DNA from: Cyrtodaria siliqua | Taxonomy: Eukaryota > Mollusca > Bivalvia > Adapedonta > Hiatellidae | Direction: 5' to 3' | DNA: 64,000 nt | Assembly: GCA_037043455.1 (NCBI GenBank) | Contig: JAWPHD010001339.1 | Location: 1-64,000, forward strand | Part shown: piece after piece, positions 43,197-53,789 of the stretch | How positions within the stretch are numbered: position 1 is the stretch's first letter | Layout: each line of letters begins with the position of its first letter | The notes under the pieces: generated by a model | What the model saw: the letters and a program-made list of their open reading frames with translations, nothing else | Told to the model about the DNA's origin: nothing | Database searches by the model: none | Translations under genes and position numbers: made by a program

Positions 43197-43476
43197 TGAG
43201 TCTGCTGCTTTTTTTCTCTTGTTTGTGTTTGTTGCTTCCAAGTGATCTACTGTTCAGTATGTATTACTTACTGGTCCTTTGGGATCATCAAGACCTATCT
43301 CTGTGGCTATAAAGATAGAATTATCGCTTAAGCCGGTGCTAGTAGGCGTGAGAGATGTTGCACTTTACCTTACCTCTCATGAACAGACGCAATAAAACCG
43401 AGTCTGCTACTTGTATCTATTGTTTGTGTTTGTTGCTTCCAAGAGATCCATTTCCAGTATTTATTTACACTGACTT
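43197..43476 (+). repeat. ~78-bp direct repeat pair, 202 bp apart
   Basis: GAGTCTGCTGCTTTTTTTCT / GAGTCTGCTACTTGTATCTA, each followed by TTGTTTGTGTTTGTTGCTTC and CAAG.GATC. Confidence 0.8.
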
Positions 43477-43919
43477 CACGTTTGCTGTTAGCTGTGTTAG
43501 TGTTTACTTGCACGCTCAGTTACACATGAAGCCAATGAACTAATAGCGCAATTACCCTTATAACTTGTCTTAACTCAACAACGGGTATCTATGTCATTGT
43601 TGATTTAAAGTATGTGGTAGATAAACTAAGTTAAAGACACCTCATCCAAAAATTCCTTAAGAAATAGAAAAAAATCATGAGTATCAATCACATTATTCAT
43701 ATGTGAAATATAAGCACTCGTGCACAATACCATATTTTACTTTTTAAATTACTTCATTGTTTTTGTTTTCACATTATTTAAATATGTATCTCATTGAGTT
43801 AACAGACCTCCGGTATGACAACATGATCCTCATATTATCATATTTGTATACATATGCATGAACGGTATAATCTTTGTTTATTTTCGGAGGGGGCGCTAAA
43901 AAAGTCCACTCCCACACCC

Positions 43920-43923
<4 letters not shown>

Positions 43924-43952
<29 letters not shown>

Positions 43953-43961
43953 GCTCTCTCC
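43924..43961 (+). repeat. (CT)n microsatellite
   Basis: Uninterrupted CTCTCT run with a single CG interruption. Confidence 0.95.
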
Positions 43962-44526
43962 ATATGTATATATATATGTTACACAGCAGTAATATATGTA
44001 AGATCCAAGTATGTCATGTGATCACCTTTTCAGTATTTATTGGTATCGTATGTGATCTTTGGTAAAATGAGGAAGTATACAGTAATCAAACGGTGTCGTA
44101 GTGTAATGGTTAAATGTTATCTCCCACCCCTCTGACCAGTCCATCAGATGCCAGTTAAAACCAAGAGAAGAAGTAAGCTAAACAGCAAATTCAATGTAAT
44201 GACATATTAACACAAATTCACGCAAATGAAAATATGTTTTCAATTAATAAATTAGATACAAACCTTTAGCTAACATTCGTTTAGCATTATATGGTCCAAG
44301 TATTAACTTTCATACCCCATCCAACCCTTTCTCCAAGAAGCAAACACAGGTTGGCTGGGGGTATGAAATAAAACATTAATTTCGGCTTCAAATTTTTGCA
44401 TATTGTAAAATTAAAACATTTAATAGGTAATTTTAAACAGGCTATCGTATGTTTTCAGTAAAACATGTTTTTAAACGTGTTTTATTCTCGAAATATCCTT
44501 TATAAAACCTGCTAATGTAAGCTTTC

Positions 44527-44675
44527 CTATCGCTTAATGGAATTAATGTGGGACCACGTAATGATGCGCAGGAAATAAACAATGAATATCACAACCACAA
44601 TAACAAGAACAACAATAACGCTTCCCAGCAATGCCGTGACAACGACGCAAGTATCTATAACCGGTTCATTTGATT
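44527..44675 (-). CDS. Possible exon encoding a transmembrane segment
   Basis: On the minus strand an AG acceptor (TTTTGTTCCTGTTAG) precedes an open stretch that ends at TAG 44,527-44,529. It reads SNEPVIDTC, then 25 hydrophobic residues beginning VVVTALLGSVIVVLVIVVVI and ending FIVYF, then LR and a short polar end. Short outer segment, membrane helix and a basic stop-transfer residue are what a single-pass receptor exon would look like, as in many bivalve immune-type receptors. The underlying DNA is partly (AAC/ATA)-rich, which yields hydrophobic frames by chance, and no neighbouring exon is identified. Confidence 0.28.
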
Positions 44676-44816
44676 CTAACAGGAACAAAATATATTAATA
44701 ATAACGTCAAGGATAACTGTTCAAACAGAATAACAGCTTCATATTATAGAATAAGCAATTACATATTGTTGTTTGGTTTTAATTAAGAAAGCATTTTCAG
44801 CATATTGTATTGGCGG

Positions 44817-44817
44817 T

Positions 44818-44867
<50 letters not shown>
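44817..44867 (+). repeat. (GT)n followed by poly(G) of about 36
   Basis: GTGTGTGTGTGTGTG directly followed by an unbroken G run from about 44,831 to 44,866. Length in the assembly may be unreliable. Confidence 0.95.
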
Positions 44868-46882
44868 TGGGAGGGGAGATTTGAATAAATATAGGATATG
44901 TATTGTTTTCAGTGACTACACGATTTTATTTCATCGAGAAGTGAGCAAACTGTATATTTTCACGAATACGAAGCATGAGTACGATAACTTCGGGATGATA
45001 CAAGGTCTGTCATTGACGACAATAAGATAACAACAGTGTTTATTGCCTATTCATCATCGTTGATGCAGAGACATTTTTTTGGCAATGACATATGTTCAGG
45101 TATTGTGAAGTTGTCTTTTTTTAACTCACCATAATTTCTAAAATACTTGACTGATTGATATACTTTCATAATAGCTTTTGAAAAAACATATTTTCGAAAG
45201 CAAACGATCCGGAAAACTGACATCTCTACTATATTATACTCTACAGTACTGTAAACGACAACAACTGACAACAATTCCTAAAATATGATTTTCGAAAATA
45301 ATAGCTCAGTTTTGTTAATGAAAACATTTCCAAGTTACGCATTTAATTAAAAAAAAAAAATTAAAACAAGTTAATTTTTACAATGTTAAATTAAGCATTT
45401 CCTGCAGTGAAACTAAAATTATATTTCACAGTATGAAATAACACTTTATTTCACTGCTTATCATAAAGTAAATAACAGAAATTACTGTTAGACATACATT
45501 TGCAAAAGAAAATTGTGTTATTAGTTTTGTATCAGATGATGAGGCCCGCCCATTACTACTCTAAGTGAAGCAAGACCCATACATCCGATCGAGATATAGT
45601 TATATTTTAAAATATGTTTTAATCATTTAAGTCTCTCAATCGTTAAGGACTGGAAATGAGAATTATAACTTAAAAATGAGGGGCTACATTTAAAATATAA
45701 CGGGCATGTTCAACTTTGTTGAGATTTGGTCGATATAAACATGTTTAACCACGTTGGTTAAATGTATGTCACTTATATAATATAGATGGATTTGTATGAT
45801 GCTTGAAAGGTCCAGCGCTATTGAAAAAAATGAGCAGACGAAGTTAAATGTATATTCTGAATTTATTCATGCCCATTGGTTCCTGAAGCGGTCACATGAA
45901 AGTCGGACAATGCTAATAGCGAAGCGACGCGAGCGCAAGCGAGCTCCTATGATATCAAATGAAAGAATCAAGCAAAAATGAATCAATCAATATATAAATT
46001 CAATAGGTTGACGATCTGATAAAAACTACTAATGCGATTGCAAAAGAAGTACTCTATTGTCGTAAAAAAGAAAACCGTTACATAGTATTGCCGTAAAAAA
46101 TGAAGAAAAGAAGCTTTGCAAAGACACATCAAGACAATTAGAAGTAGAAATTGGTATTTTAAACGCAAATGGTAATACACATCGAGTAAGATTATGAAAA
46201 CATATTTAATTTGTTTACCATTATCGCCATCCCGATTTTCCGTAAATGCAATCATCGGAACTCTTCGTAGATTTCCATATTCGAATTGGATCCAATAGTG
46301 ATGCCGATTGACGACGTTAGTCTGATTTTATTTGTGCAAAACCCGAACAACCTTGGTAATTTCCGGATTTGTTACGGAAATTTTATTTTAACACGACCTC
46401 CGCAGTTTGTTTTTATATACAAAAAGAAGAGAGACAGCTGTATATTATTCTACGATGAAATACTGTTCCATTAATTCCCCGCGTATATTTCATCCGTTGG
46501 AAGCGCCACGTTACATGACGTCACTTGGTAAATATACGCCACGAAGACAGACTCAACAGTAATTTTAATGAAATGTTAATTACAATAAATTTGCCATGCT
46601 CTCAAACCGTGCACACACCCGATATAAACCCATCATATGCATCAGTACATATAAAATGTTTAAGCATTTTGAACAAGCTGAGAACGCAAGCTATATGACG
46701 TAAGCAATGACTTAATTATTTGTCACGTGACTACTAGTGTATTGAAACGCAGAACTTTGCATACGGGGGCGCCTATTGGAACAGCCTTTAAACATAGCAG
46801 CCTGATTACCTTGACCTCCGAATTAATATATAGTGCCCTAACATTAGCGTAAACAATGGGGTTATTGTTGTGTTAGAATCGA
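44868..46882. other. No recognised gene
   Basis: AT-rich sequence with short frames only. A poly(A) run lies near 45,350. Confidence 0.5.
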
Positions 46883-47122
46883 AATAATAAATACGTACCT
46901 GTATTTCATCGGTGAATAAAATACAGTTAGGAGTTCGAATGCGTAGTAATTAAATTTAAATTTAATTACTCGCATTCGAACGACTTACTTTATTGTATTC
47001 ACCGATACAATACAGGTACAGCTAAATCACGAGTGCGATAGCACGAGTGATTTAATTACTACGCATCCGAACTCCTAACTGTATTTTATTCAGCGATAAA
47101 ACACAGATACGTATTTATTATT
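46883..47122. mobile_element. Nested palindromic MITE
   Basis: Outer arms 46,884-46,954 and 47,046-47,122 (ATAATAAATACGTACCTGTA; ACAGTTAGGAGTTCG against CGAACTCCTAACTGT). The left arm also forms an inner, almost perfect 49-bp palindrome at 46,933-46,981 (GTTCGAATGCG to CGCATTCGAAC). A third, partial inverted arm is at 46,976-47,020. No target duplication could be separated from the AT-rich flanks. Confidence 0.8.
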
Positions 47123-47407
47123 TTTTAAATAAAATGACACGACGTCATTGACTTGCGTCATCATCGTATATACACATTATGACGTATGTCTGTTTGTGAG
47201 CAAATGCGTTACAACAGATTCTGTTTTTCTTTCCTTCTTTCTTGAACACACAATTTTGATTATCAGGACAGCTTCGTTTCTGAGAATGGGTTTACCTGCA
47301 GGCTTTTTGTGAAGTTCAGCGAGATCCTCTCACTTTCATAGTACCTTTGACTATCTTGCCCGCATACGATATAAATCTAAGGGAGTGCGTTTTCAATTCC
47401 TGAAACG

Positions 47408-47500
47408 TGACCCCTCCGGGAGTCGAACCCGGGACTTCTGTATCGATTAATCTGGTCAATTATGAAAAATGTCATTTAACCAGTAGAGCTATAAGTGAAT
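47408..47500 (-). ncRNA. tRNA-like sequence with intact T-arm
   Basis: On the minus strand TATAGCTCTACTGGTTAAAT is D-arm-like, and CCCGGGTTCGACTCCCGG gives a perfect T-stem and loop, then AGGGGTCACG. The 5' acceptor strand does not match the 3' side and the middle is too long for a standard tRNA without an intron. It is most likely a SINE head or tRNA pseudogene. Confidence 0.5.
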
Positions 47501-47910
47501 ATAATTATTTAGAACAACACGACGTCTAGATTGTGTAAAAGATGGTTATACCCCAAGATGTTACTCACAGGGGTAGGAAAGCCTCCTTCCCTAGCTCCCA
47601 ATAATTTGTCTGGCGTGTGGGGTTGGGGGGAAGTATCTGATTCGGGTTTTAAAAGTATGTTTACCCTATGTTGTATGGTTTAGTCATCAATTATGTGTAA
47701 CAGAGTGTGAGGGCGGGGGAGAGTGTTGGGGGCGGGGGGTGGGGGGGGGTAGCTATTGTTAGGGGCACTTGTTTCAGCCAAAGGTTTTTTGGACCTTTCA
47801 GACAAAATTTAACTGTAAAATTATTATGTTATATACATGTATCAATCAAAAACAGACTTTCTTAGTGGTAAATAAATTCTAAATATTTTTGTTTCCGATT
47901 TTTTAAATCC

Positions 47911-48161
47911 CCTTGGCCGAATGGTTAACGACTTTGCGTTGTAAACCTTCGACGCTCACAGCTGCGGGTTCGAATCCCATTGGGAGCTCGACTTGTTAGT
48001 GAGAGAGTGTCGATTCTTACGGATGGCGGGAGGTGTGCAGTACTGGTTCTACGCAGGAAATATGGGTGGTCTGCCTCCACCACAAAAAAAATCCGACCGT
48101 CGTATATAACCTTACATGTGTTGAAAATGACGTAAAACACCATACAAACAAACAAACAAAC
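47911..48161 (+). mobile_element. tRNA-derived SINE (family S1), best copy
   Basis: tRNA head with A box TGGCCGAATGGTTAACG and B box GGGTTCGAATCCC (Pol III promoter, about 30 bases apart). Then the family body GAGCTCGACTTGTTAGTGAG, GTGTCGATTCTTACGG, CTGGTTCTACGCAGG, GGTCTGCCTCCACC and a (CAAA)n tail. Possible 6-bp target duplication AAATCC at 47,905-47,910 and 48,162-48,167. Partial relatives lie at 39,893-40,144 and 17,340-17,467. Confidence 0.88.
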
Positions 48162-48167
48162 AAATCC

Positions 48168-49184
48168 AAACATGTTTCCTGAAAATCTGAAGGCAAACGA
48201 TTGCGGCTAACTGAAAGTTATATTTGAGACGTCTTAATTTTCTGCTGCCCCACAAGGATTTTGCAAAGGAAAAGCCCTATGTAAAATATTTATTTCACGA
48301 TCGAATTTCGAAACTGAGGCTTATAGTTTGTAGATTTCCGTCTGTTTGTCTGTCCGTTGAATTCGCAATCCGGTATTCGCACTACTGTTGTTCCTTCACT
48401 TGTTGTTTTATGTTTAACACAGTCAGTTTAAAAATTGCCATTCACCACATATAAATAAAATGTTCCTCTGCCAGTGTAAAACTAGGAGCCCGAGGCTGTG
48501 CCGGTCATCCGGTTGGTTCTGCAACTACGGAGTGGTTCAGATTTGAAAGTGATAAAATAATTGGGAAACTCTACTTTTCTTCTGCCTTCACTCGATCTAT
48601 GCTTCTCTCTATCCTTTCATTTCACTATTTGTCTACCACCGACAGAAACATTATGGTCAAGTACGACACTCAGTTTCTCATAATATAGATGTAGAAAGTA
48701 TCTTGAGCACAGCTAGTGCTGAACATCGAGAACGGTGAATCAAATCAATTTCTTTTCTACATAGCATTTTATGAATTTTGATGCATTTTCAGAATATATT
48801 GATGAAAAAACACCGGACCCGACACACTTCACTATGTTTGATTTAACTACTGACATATTCTGAAAATGGACCACCATTCACATAATGTCATTTGGGAAAC
48901 ACAGAATTTCTGTGTTGTGAAAATATTGTACTTTTCTCAAACATACATGTATCATAATAATGATTAGACAATACTTATGAATTAATTGAACACAGTTAGA
49001 AAACGTACATTCGGGAAAAAAAGTTAAAAAATCATATATGAGCGTATATAGCTTTTTCGTAAGGGATCCGTAAGGAAGCTTGGTACTTTAGTTCGAAAAG
49101 AAAGTATAGGAATCACGGTTTATGTATATATCTAACAGACAGATGGATGTATTAGTCCGACCAAGTCCGATCAATTAGTTTAGT
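48168..49184. other. No recognised gene
   Basis: Spacer with short frames only. Confidence 0.5.
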
Positions 49185-49262
49185 TTAGTTGCTAGAGTAT
49201 CGGAAAGGTAGTCCGAAGGTCGGAAGAACGAAAGGGTCCCTGGATTTTGTCTAGCCTTTATG
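49185..49262 (+). ncRNA. tRNA-like (probable SINE head)
   Basis: TAGTTGCTAGAGTATCGGAA, then AGTCCGAAGGTCGGAAG and GGGTCCCTGGATTTT resemble a tRNA D-arm to T-arm series seen in mollusc SINEs. The B box is degraded (AGAACGAAAGGG). Confidence 0.4.
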
Positions 49263-49330
49263 ACGGTTTGTGATCCAGTCGATCATGACTAGATACAATA
49301 GCATTCCGAGTTTCGTTCCATGACAAAGGG

Positions 49331-49789
49331 AATATAGCGACACAGCCAAACAATCTTTATTATTGAGCGTTCTGAAAAACTTGGAAAAAGGTGAAAGAAT
49401 TATCAAAATCGGATGATAAACAAAGAAGATATGACCATATGTAGAATATTGATAAATATGAAAATTTACTCATTTATCGGGGAAAAAGTTAAAGTAACTG
49501 TATGAAGAATATGTTTAACTATTGGCAATAATGCTTTATATTCCCAGTTAAGTTCCCAGTTTGCATTCATAATGTAGTGATTTACTTTTATATTACTCAT
49601 TATTCCATATATGGTGATTTGGAACTACGACGCCATAGTTTTCAGAATGGAGGCTCCCATATCCATTTTAGTACAACCTTCAAATGGTAATATCTTTTTT
49701 GTTTATCATCCAAATTTGATAATTCTTTCACCTTTTTGCAAGTTTTTAGAACTCTCAATAAAGAAGCTGTTTGTCTATGTCGCTACATT
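49331..49789. mobile_element. Foldback element with ~107-bp arms
   Basis: Arm 49,331-49,438 (ATATAGCGACACAGCC, AAAAAGGTGAAAGAATTATC) is repeated inverted at 49,683-49,789 (GATAATTCTTTCACCTTTTT, TCTATGTCGCTACATT), with about 245 bases between. No target duplication was resolved. It adjoins the TTAAAGTAGCTATCCC terminus. Confidence 0.8.
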
Positions 49790-49804
49790 AAATTTAACAG
49801 CCTT

Positions 49805-49918
49805 AGGATTCTCAAAATATGTAAGTTATATAATTATATACCTCGTCGTCAGTATGTTTAGAAACGGTGTACATATGTTGTAGCATTTCGCTGTTTAGGC
49901 GGGATAGCTACTTTAATA
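49805..49918 (-). mobile_element. TTAAAGTAGCTATCCC terminus, inverted copy
   Basis: Reverse-complement match to 33,573-33,672: GGATTCTCAAAATATG, ACCTCGTCGTCAGTA, AGAAACGGTGTACA, then GGCGGGATAGCTACTTTAA. The TTAA at the tip is shared by both copies, so the two form a TIR pair 16.3 kb apart, or are ends of two separate elements. Confidence 0.6.
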
Positions 49919-50031
49919 AATAAAGATGTTCATGGGTGATCCACTGTCATTAGCTGGATCATATACATGGTCATATATATGGATCATATACATGATAAAG
50001 TCAGCTGTACTTGTTTCTTCCTGTCTTTTAG

Positions 50032-50460
50032 ATGTTTTCGATGGCATGCACACCAGTGTTGAGCGATATTGAACTCCAAAGATGTGGCATTCAAAGGAAC
50101 GACTTGATTTCAATATACTACTGTTCTGGATACACTGTAAATGAAATTATTGGATTTCTGGCACTTCGCCTTTCTATACCAATAAATGTAAGACAAGTCC
50201 ATCGAATATTAAGAGAAATAGGTTTGATGATAGTTGAGAATGAGTCAAGCCTCGAAAATATTGTTCTTGCTATAATTAATGAAAGTTCAACAGATGGTGT
50301 TCAAATGAGAAGGAGAAGACAAATACCAAGACATATTATAAAAACGGACCAAATCTTTCTCACCACATAGATGGTTGGTACAAACTGAAACCTTATGGGA
50401 TATGGGTACATATGGTGCTGTAGATGGATAGTGTAGAATAATAATATAAAGCAGAACTTG
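50032..50460 (+). pseudogene. Integrase-like DDE transposase, copy 3 (N-terminal fragment)
   Basis: Open from 50,032 to 50,370 with DLISIYYCSGYTVNEIIGFL and INVRQVHRILREIG, the same helix-rich N-terminus as copy 1. It then passes directly from LENIVLAIINESS to DGVQMRRRRQ, so the HGYR segment (about 35 codons) is missing while the frame is kept. A frameshift near 50,350 leads to HHIDGWYKLKPYGIWVH (first catalytic Asp), a two-base shift, GAVDG and a stop. Nothing recognisable follows. There is no intron at the DPEG-V position, as in copy 2. Inactive. Confidence 0.82.
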
Positions 50461-50984
50461 AATGGAAGATTAATTAATATTGTGCTATCAATATGGCGAA
50501 CCTGACTTGGTAGCTTGATACATAATACCAAGGGACGTATCACAACTTACAGTTCAAGTCACTCTCCCAACATTAAAATTAGTTTCCCGTTATCATCATC
50601 CTTTTCAAACTATTATAATTTTGATTGTTGAAGCTTTCATTTTAACTAACGTCTGTTTTGTTTGTTAATCAGCTTAACGGTTAAAGGAAGTGGCATAATT
50701 AATTATGACGTTTGATAGACAACTTAAATTTTCTGGGATTGTATTGTTTTGTATAGGAAGAATGTAAAGCCATATGAATATCTATTTCCAGTATTCCTTT
50801 TTGCCAATACATCGTAACAAATTGACTTGTCTGCATAGTATCAATTTGATTAAGTTGCTACACCTCCTGACCTTAACACAAACAAATTGTTTCCATCAGG
50901 TATGTAAGGATTGAGTTTAAGTGAGTTCTTAATGCAGATAGAGGTTTTCTATAGAATCCTTTGAGGAACGTCTGGCCACTAATT

Positions 50985-51200
50985 CTGACCCTTACTTCTA
51001 ACTTCCTGTAATTTGACGTCTTAATGACTTTATTACTTAGAACTTCATCACTTCTTTACTTCTAACTTCCTTAGTTCTTTTTTCATTACTTCTAATACAT
51101 CACTTCTGACTTCACTACTTCTAACTTCATCACTTCCAACTTTTTTACTTCTAACCTCATTTATTCTAACGTCATAACCTCTAGTTGTATTACTTCTAAA
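50985..51200 (+). repeat. CTTCTAACTTC short tandem array
   Basis: Degenerate 15-17-bp units ACTTCTAACTTCATC repeated about 12 times. Confidence 0.9.
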
Positions 51201-51264
51201 AGACTATTTGACAAGAAATGTGCGCAGCATTTAAATGGCTACCAGTAATGATGTACTGATTAAT

Positions 51265-51668
51265 CAATTGTAACCGATCATCGGTTACTTAGGCATCCAA
51301 ATACGATGATCGATTATGAAAGTCTATTATCGATCATCGGTAAAATGTTACAAATGCACTTTAATTAATGTTAAACAGAAATCAACCTTATTATCTAGGA
51401 GACAACAGTTACGAATTATACTGGTTCAAATGAGTCTATACACAAATTAACACATTTGTATCAATAATAATTGTTTTGCTGATTATAATGAAATAACAAC
51501 GGCATAAGAAACAAGACAGGACAAAATACATATTATGGAAAAAATACATATTATTCTACGATCAAACTCAGATTAACATGCACATGTCATACTTCATATT
51601 GACTAACAGATTATAACGGATGATTGAGCGGTTACATCCAACCGATGGTAACCGATGATCGATTGTAA
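51265..51668. mobile_element. ~400-bp inverted-repeat element (GATCATCGGTTAC)
   Basis: CAATTGTAACCGATCATCGG at the left and CCGATGATCGATTGTAA at the right are inverted. Each end also holds extra copies of the ATCGATCATCGG motif. The interior is non-coding. Confidence 0.6.
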
Positions 51669-52422
51669 ATGTTAACCGCTTGCCCATCACCAACATTTTC
51701 CATAAAAGCCCATGACATAACTGAGCCTTGACATTTGTTTTATTTCAATTCATGTACATACCAACTCAGGTAGAATGAAGATCTGATTGATCCGAGGCTA
51801 ATCTAAGGGACGTTTGCTGTGTGGTATAAAATGTGAAATATCGGTATTAAATCTTTAAAAATTCATGCACATACAGAAATGAAGCACAACTTTTCTTTAA
51901 ACATTTTTCTGTTAGTGACTGGGTTTATGATTTCTCATGACATGTACTATAAAGAATACTGTGTCTGTATTCAATGGATATATCCACTAAACTGCTTCAT
52001 ACTAAACTTTCGGCCCATGATACTTATTGAGTCATAAAGAAATATTTCCTTTTTGTAGTATTTTACCAAAGCACAGGCACCTGGGGCTCTTAGAGTCAGA
52101 CCAATCTCAGAAACATCACATCTCTATTCAGACATACGTTGCCATGCATTAGCACATAAAACAGGCGTATATGCATGTGCCCATAGAGGTGTGAATGGAA
52201 GTCTGATGGATCTGAGTCAATTTGAGTGTTCCAGTGGTCTGTGTTTTGTACAGTCATATGAAGATCAACTAGTAGACGAAAATTAACGTTTTAAAGTATT
52301 TTCCGTAACCTGTTTTTTTGTCAGAAGAGTAAGCCACACAAGTAAGTGCATAATGAAATAAACAAACATCATGCTCAGTTATAATTTAATAATAAACTGT
52401 GCCATGTGCTTCTCTGCAAAGG

Positions 52423-52603
52423 AATCTGTATGTGAGGAAGCTATCCAGCTGGCTTGCGGAACGTCGGTGGTTCTACCCAGGTGCCCGCCCGTGCACGAAA
52501 ATTGCCCGGAGGGGCACCTGGGGTCTTCCTCCACCAGTAGAAGCTGGAAAGTCGCCATACGATCTTAGCTGTTGGTGCGAATATAAAATCCAATTCAATT
52601 CAA
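52423..52603 (+). mobile_element. SINE with perfect 13-bp target-site duplications
   Basis: 181-bp insertion flanked by TTCTCTGCAAAGG at 52,410-52,422 and again at 52,604-52,616. The body GCTATCCAGCTGGCTTGCGG, CGGTGGTTCTACCCAGGTGC, CACCTGGGGTCTTCCTCC, CTGGAAAGTCGCCATA is a familiar bivalve SINE, ending in a (CAATT)n tail. Duplication length and tail indicate target-primed insertion by a LINE in trans. The frames across it are artefacts. Confidence 0.93.
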
Positions 52604-53076
52604 TTCTCTGCAAAGGTCTTCTAAATATAATGCCGTGTGCAAGTTTCTCATCAAACATTTAAAGTCATGTGGAAATATTTAAACTTAACTAATAAAGGTT
52701 AATAGTTCATTGTGATTGTCAGTTGTCATTGTCATGGATGACCTTAGTTTCTCATCAATTGATCTCAAGATAAGTGGGTGGTAGTTATTTTATTATGTAT
52801 GTGTTTTGTCTTTCATTTTAGAAAAACAAAATCAGACAGGGCATCGTCGACATTAAAGTTTTGCTTTTAGCTTCGTTTCTCGCTAGCTACATGGACTAAA
52901 TAACTAGAGCTAGAGACGAGCACGCATTTTTTGTACAACTTTCATCTCATTTCTTTAAGATTCCCTACCCTCCCACAATATGCTAAAAATGCAATTTTAG
53001 AATTATTTCAAATGAAAATAAATAATAACAAAACAAGGCCACCATAATTTTCATAGTTCGTTTGTCTTTAAAAACA

Positions 53077-53332
53077 ATGGGATTTGTCGTTCATCGACAT
53101 AAATCCTTTTATTTAAGTGGGATTGATAATTTTCATAAACAATTTTCGCAATCCTGCTTATTTGTTTTTGGTTTATTAATGAGTATGTAAATCGTACGCT
53201 ACACCAATTATCTGTCTCTAAAGCAGGTATGATAGTAACCCAGTTTGGACACTAAGATGCGCCATTTTCTGCAGGTGGTATCAGATGTAAATTGCAAACT
53301 TTAGCATGTGTCGTGTTCATTTATGAAAAATA
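53077..53332 (+). repeat. ~255-bp dispersed repeat, copy A
   Basis: AATGGGATTTGTCGTTCATC to GTCGTGTTCATTTATGAAAA. It is almost identical to 61,714-61,938 except for a ~33-base segment (GCAGGTATGATAGTAACCC) absent there. Same orientation, 8.6 kb apart. Confidence 0.9.
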
Positions 53333-53789
53333 ATTACGTAGTAATTGAGATGGCTAATTTTCGGATATTATTGATCGTAAATGTGCAGTAGTAAATGTTC
53401 GATGGTTTTGATTTAATGGAGATTTATTCACTCAAATTATGAAAATGTTCAACTGGTGACCGTGGGAAAATCAACACGTCATGGCGAAATCGTGAACAGG
53501 GCGTTGGAGCGGAACTATGCCACAATTAAATCGTTAACTTATCAGGGGGTATATTTATTAGTTATTTACCAATAACCTGGCCATTGTTTATAATCTACGA
53601 ACAACTGTCGGTAAGTATGCACTGAATAATAAAGATGAAGGTTATCTGTAAGAGTATCGCGTCTTTGTTCAGCCAACATCTCGTTGGTTGATGTATAATA
53701 CGATCGTGAAGACAGAGTATTCAGTTTCGTTGTTAAAAACAAGGGAAACGAACCAGGCTGTGGTACTTCTATTCAGTTGACCTTAGTTC

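Noticed and set aside
47408..47500. Functional tRNA gene
   Set aside because: The T-arm is perfect but the acceptor strands do not pair and the middle region is too long.
49611..49883. 90-codon hydrophobic frame
   Set aside because: It crosses the right arm of the foldback element and the adjacent TIR. No independent support.
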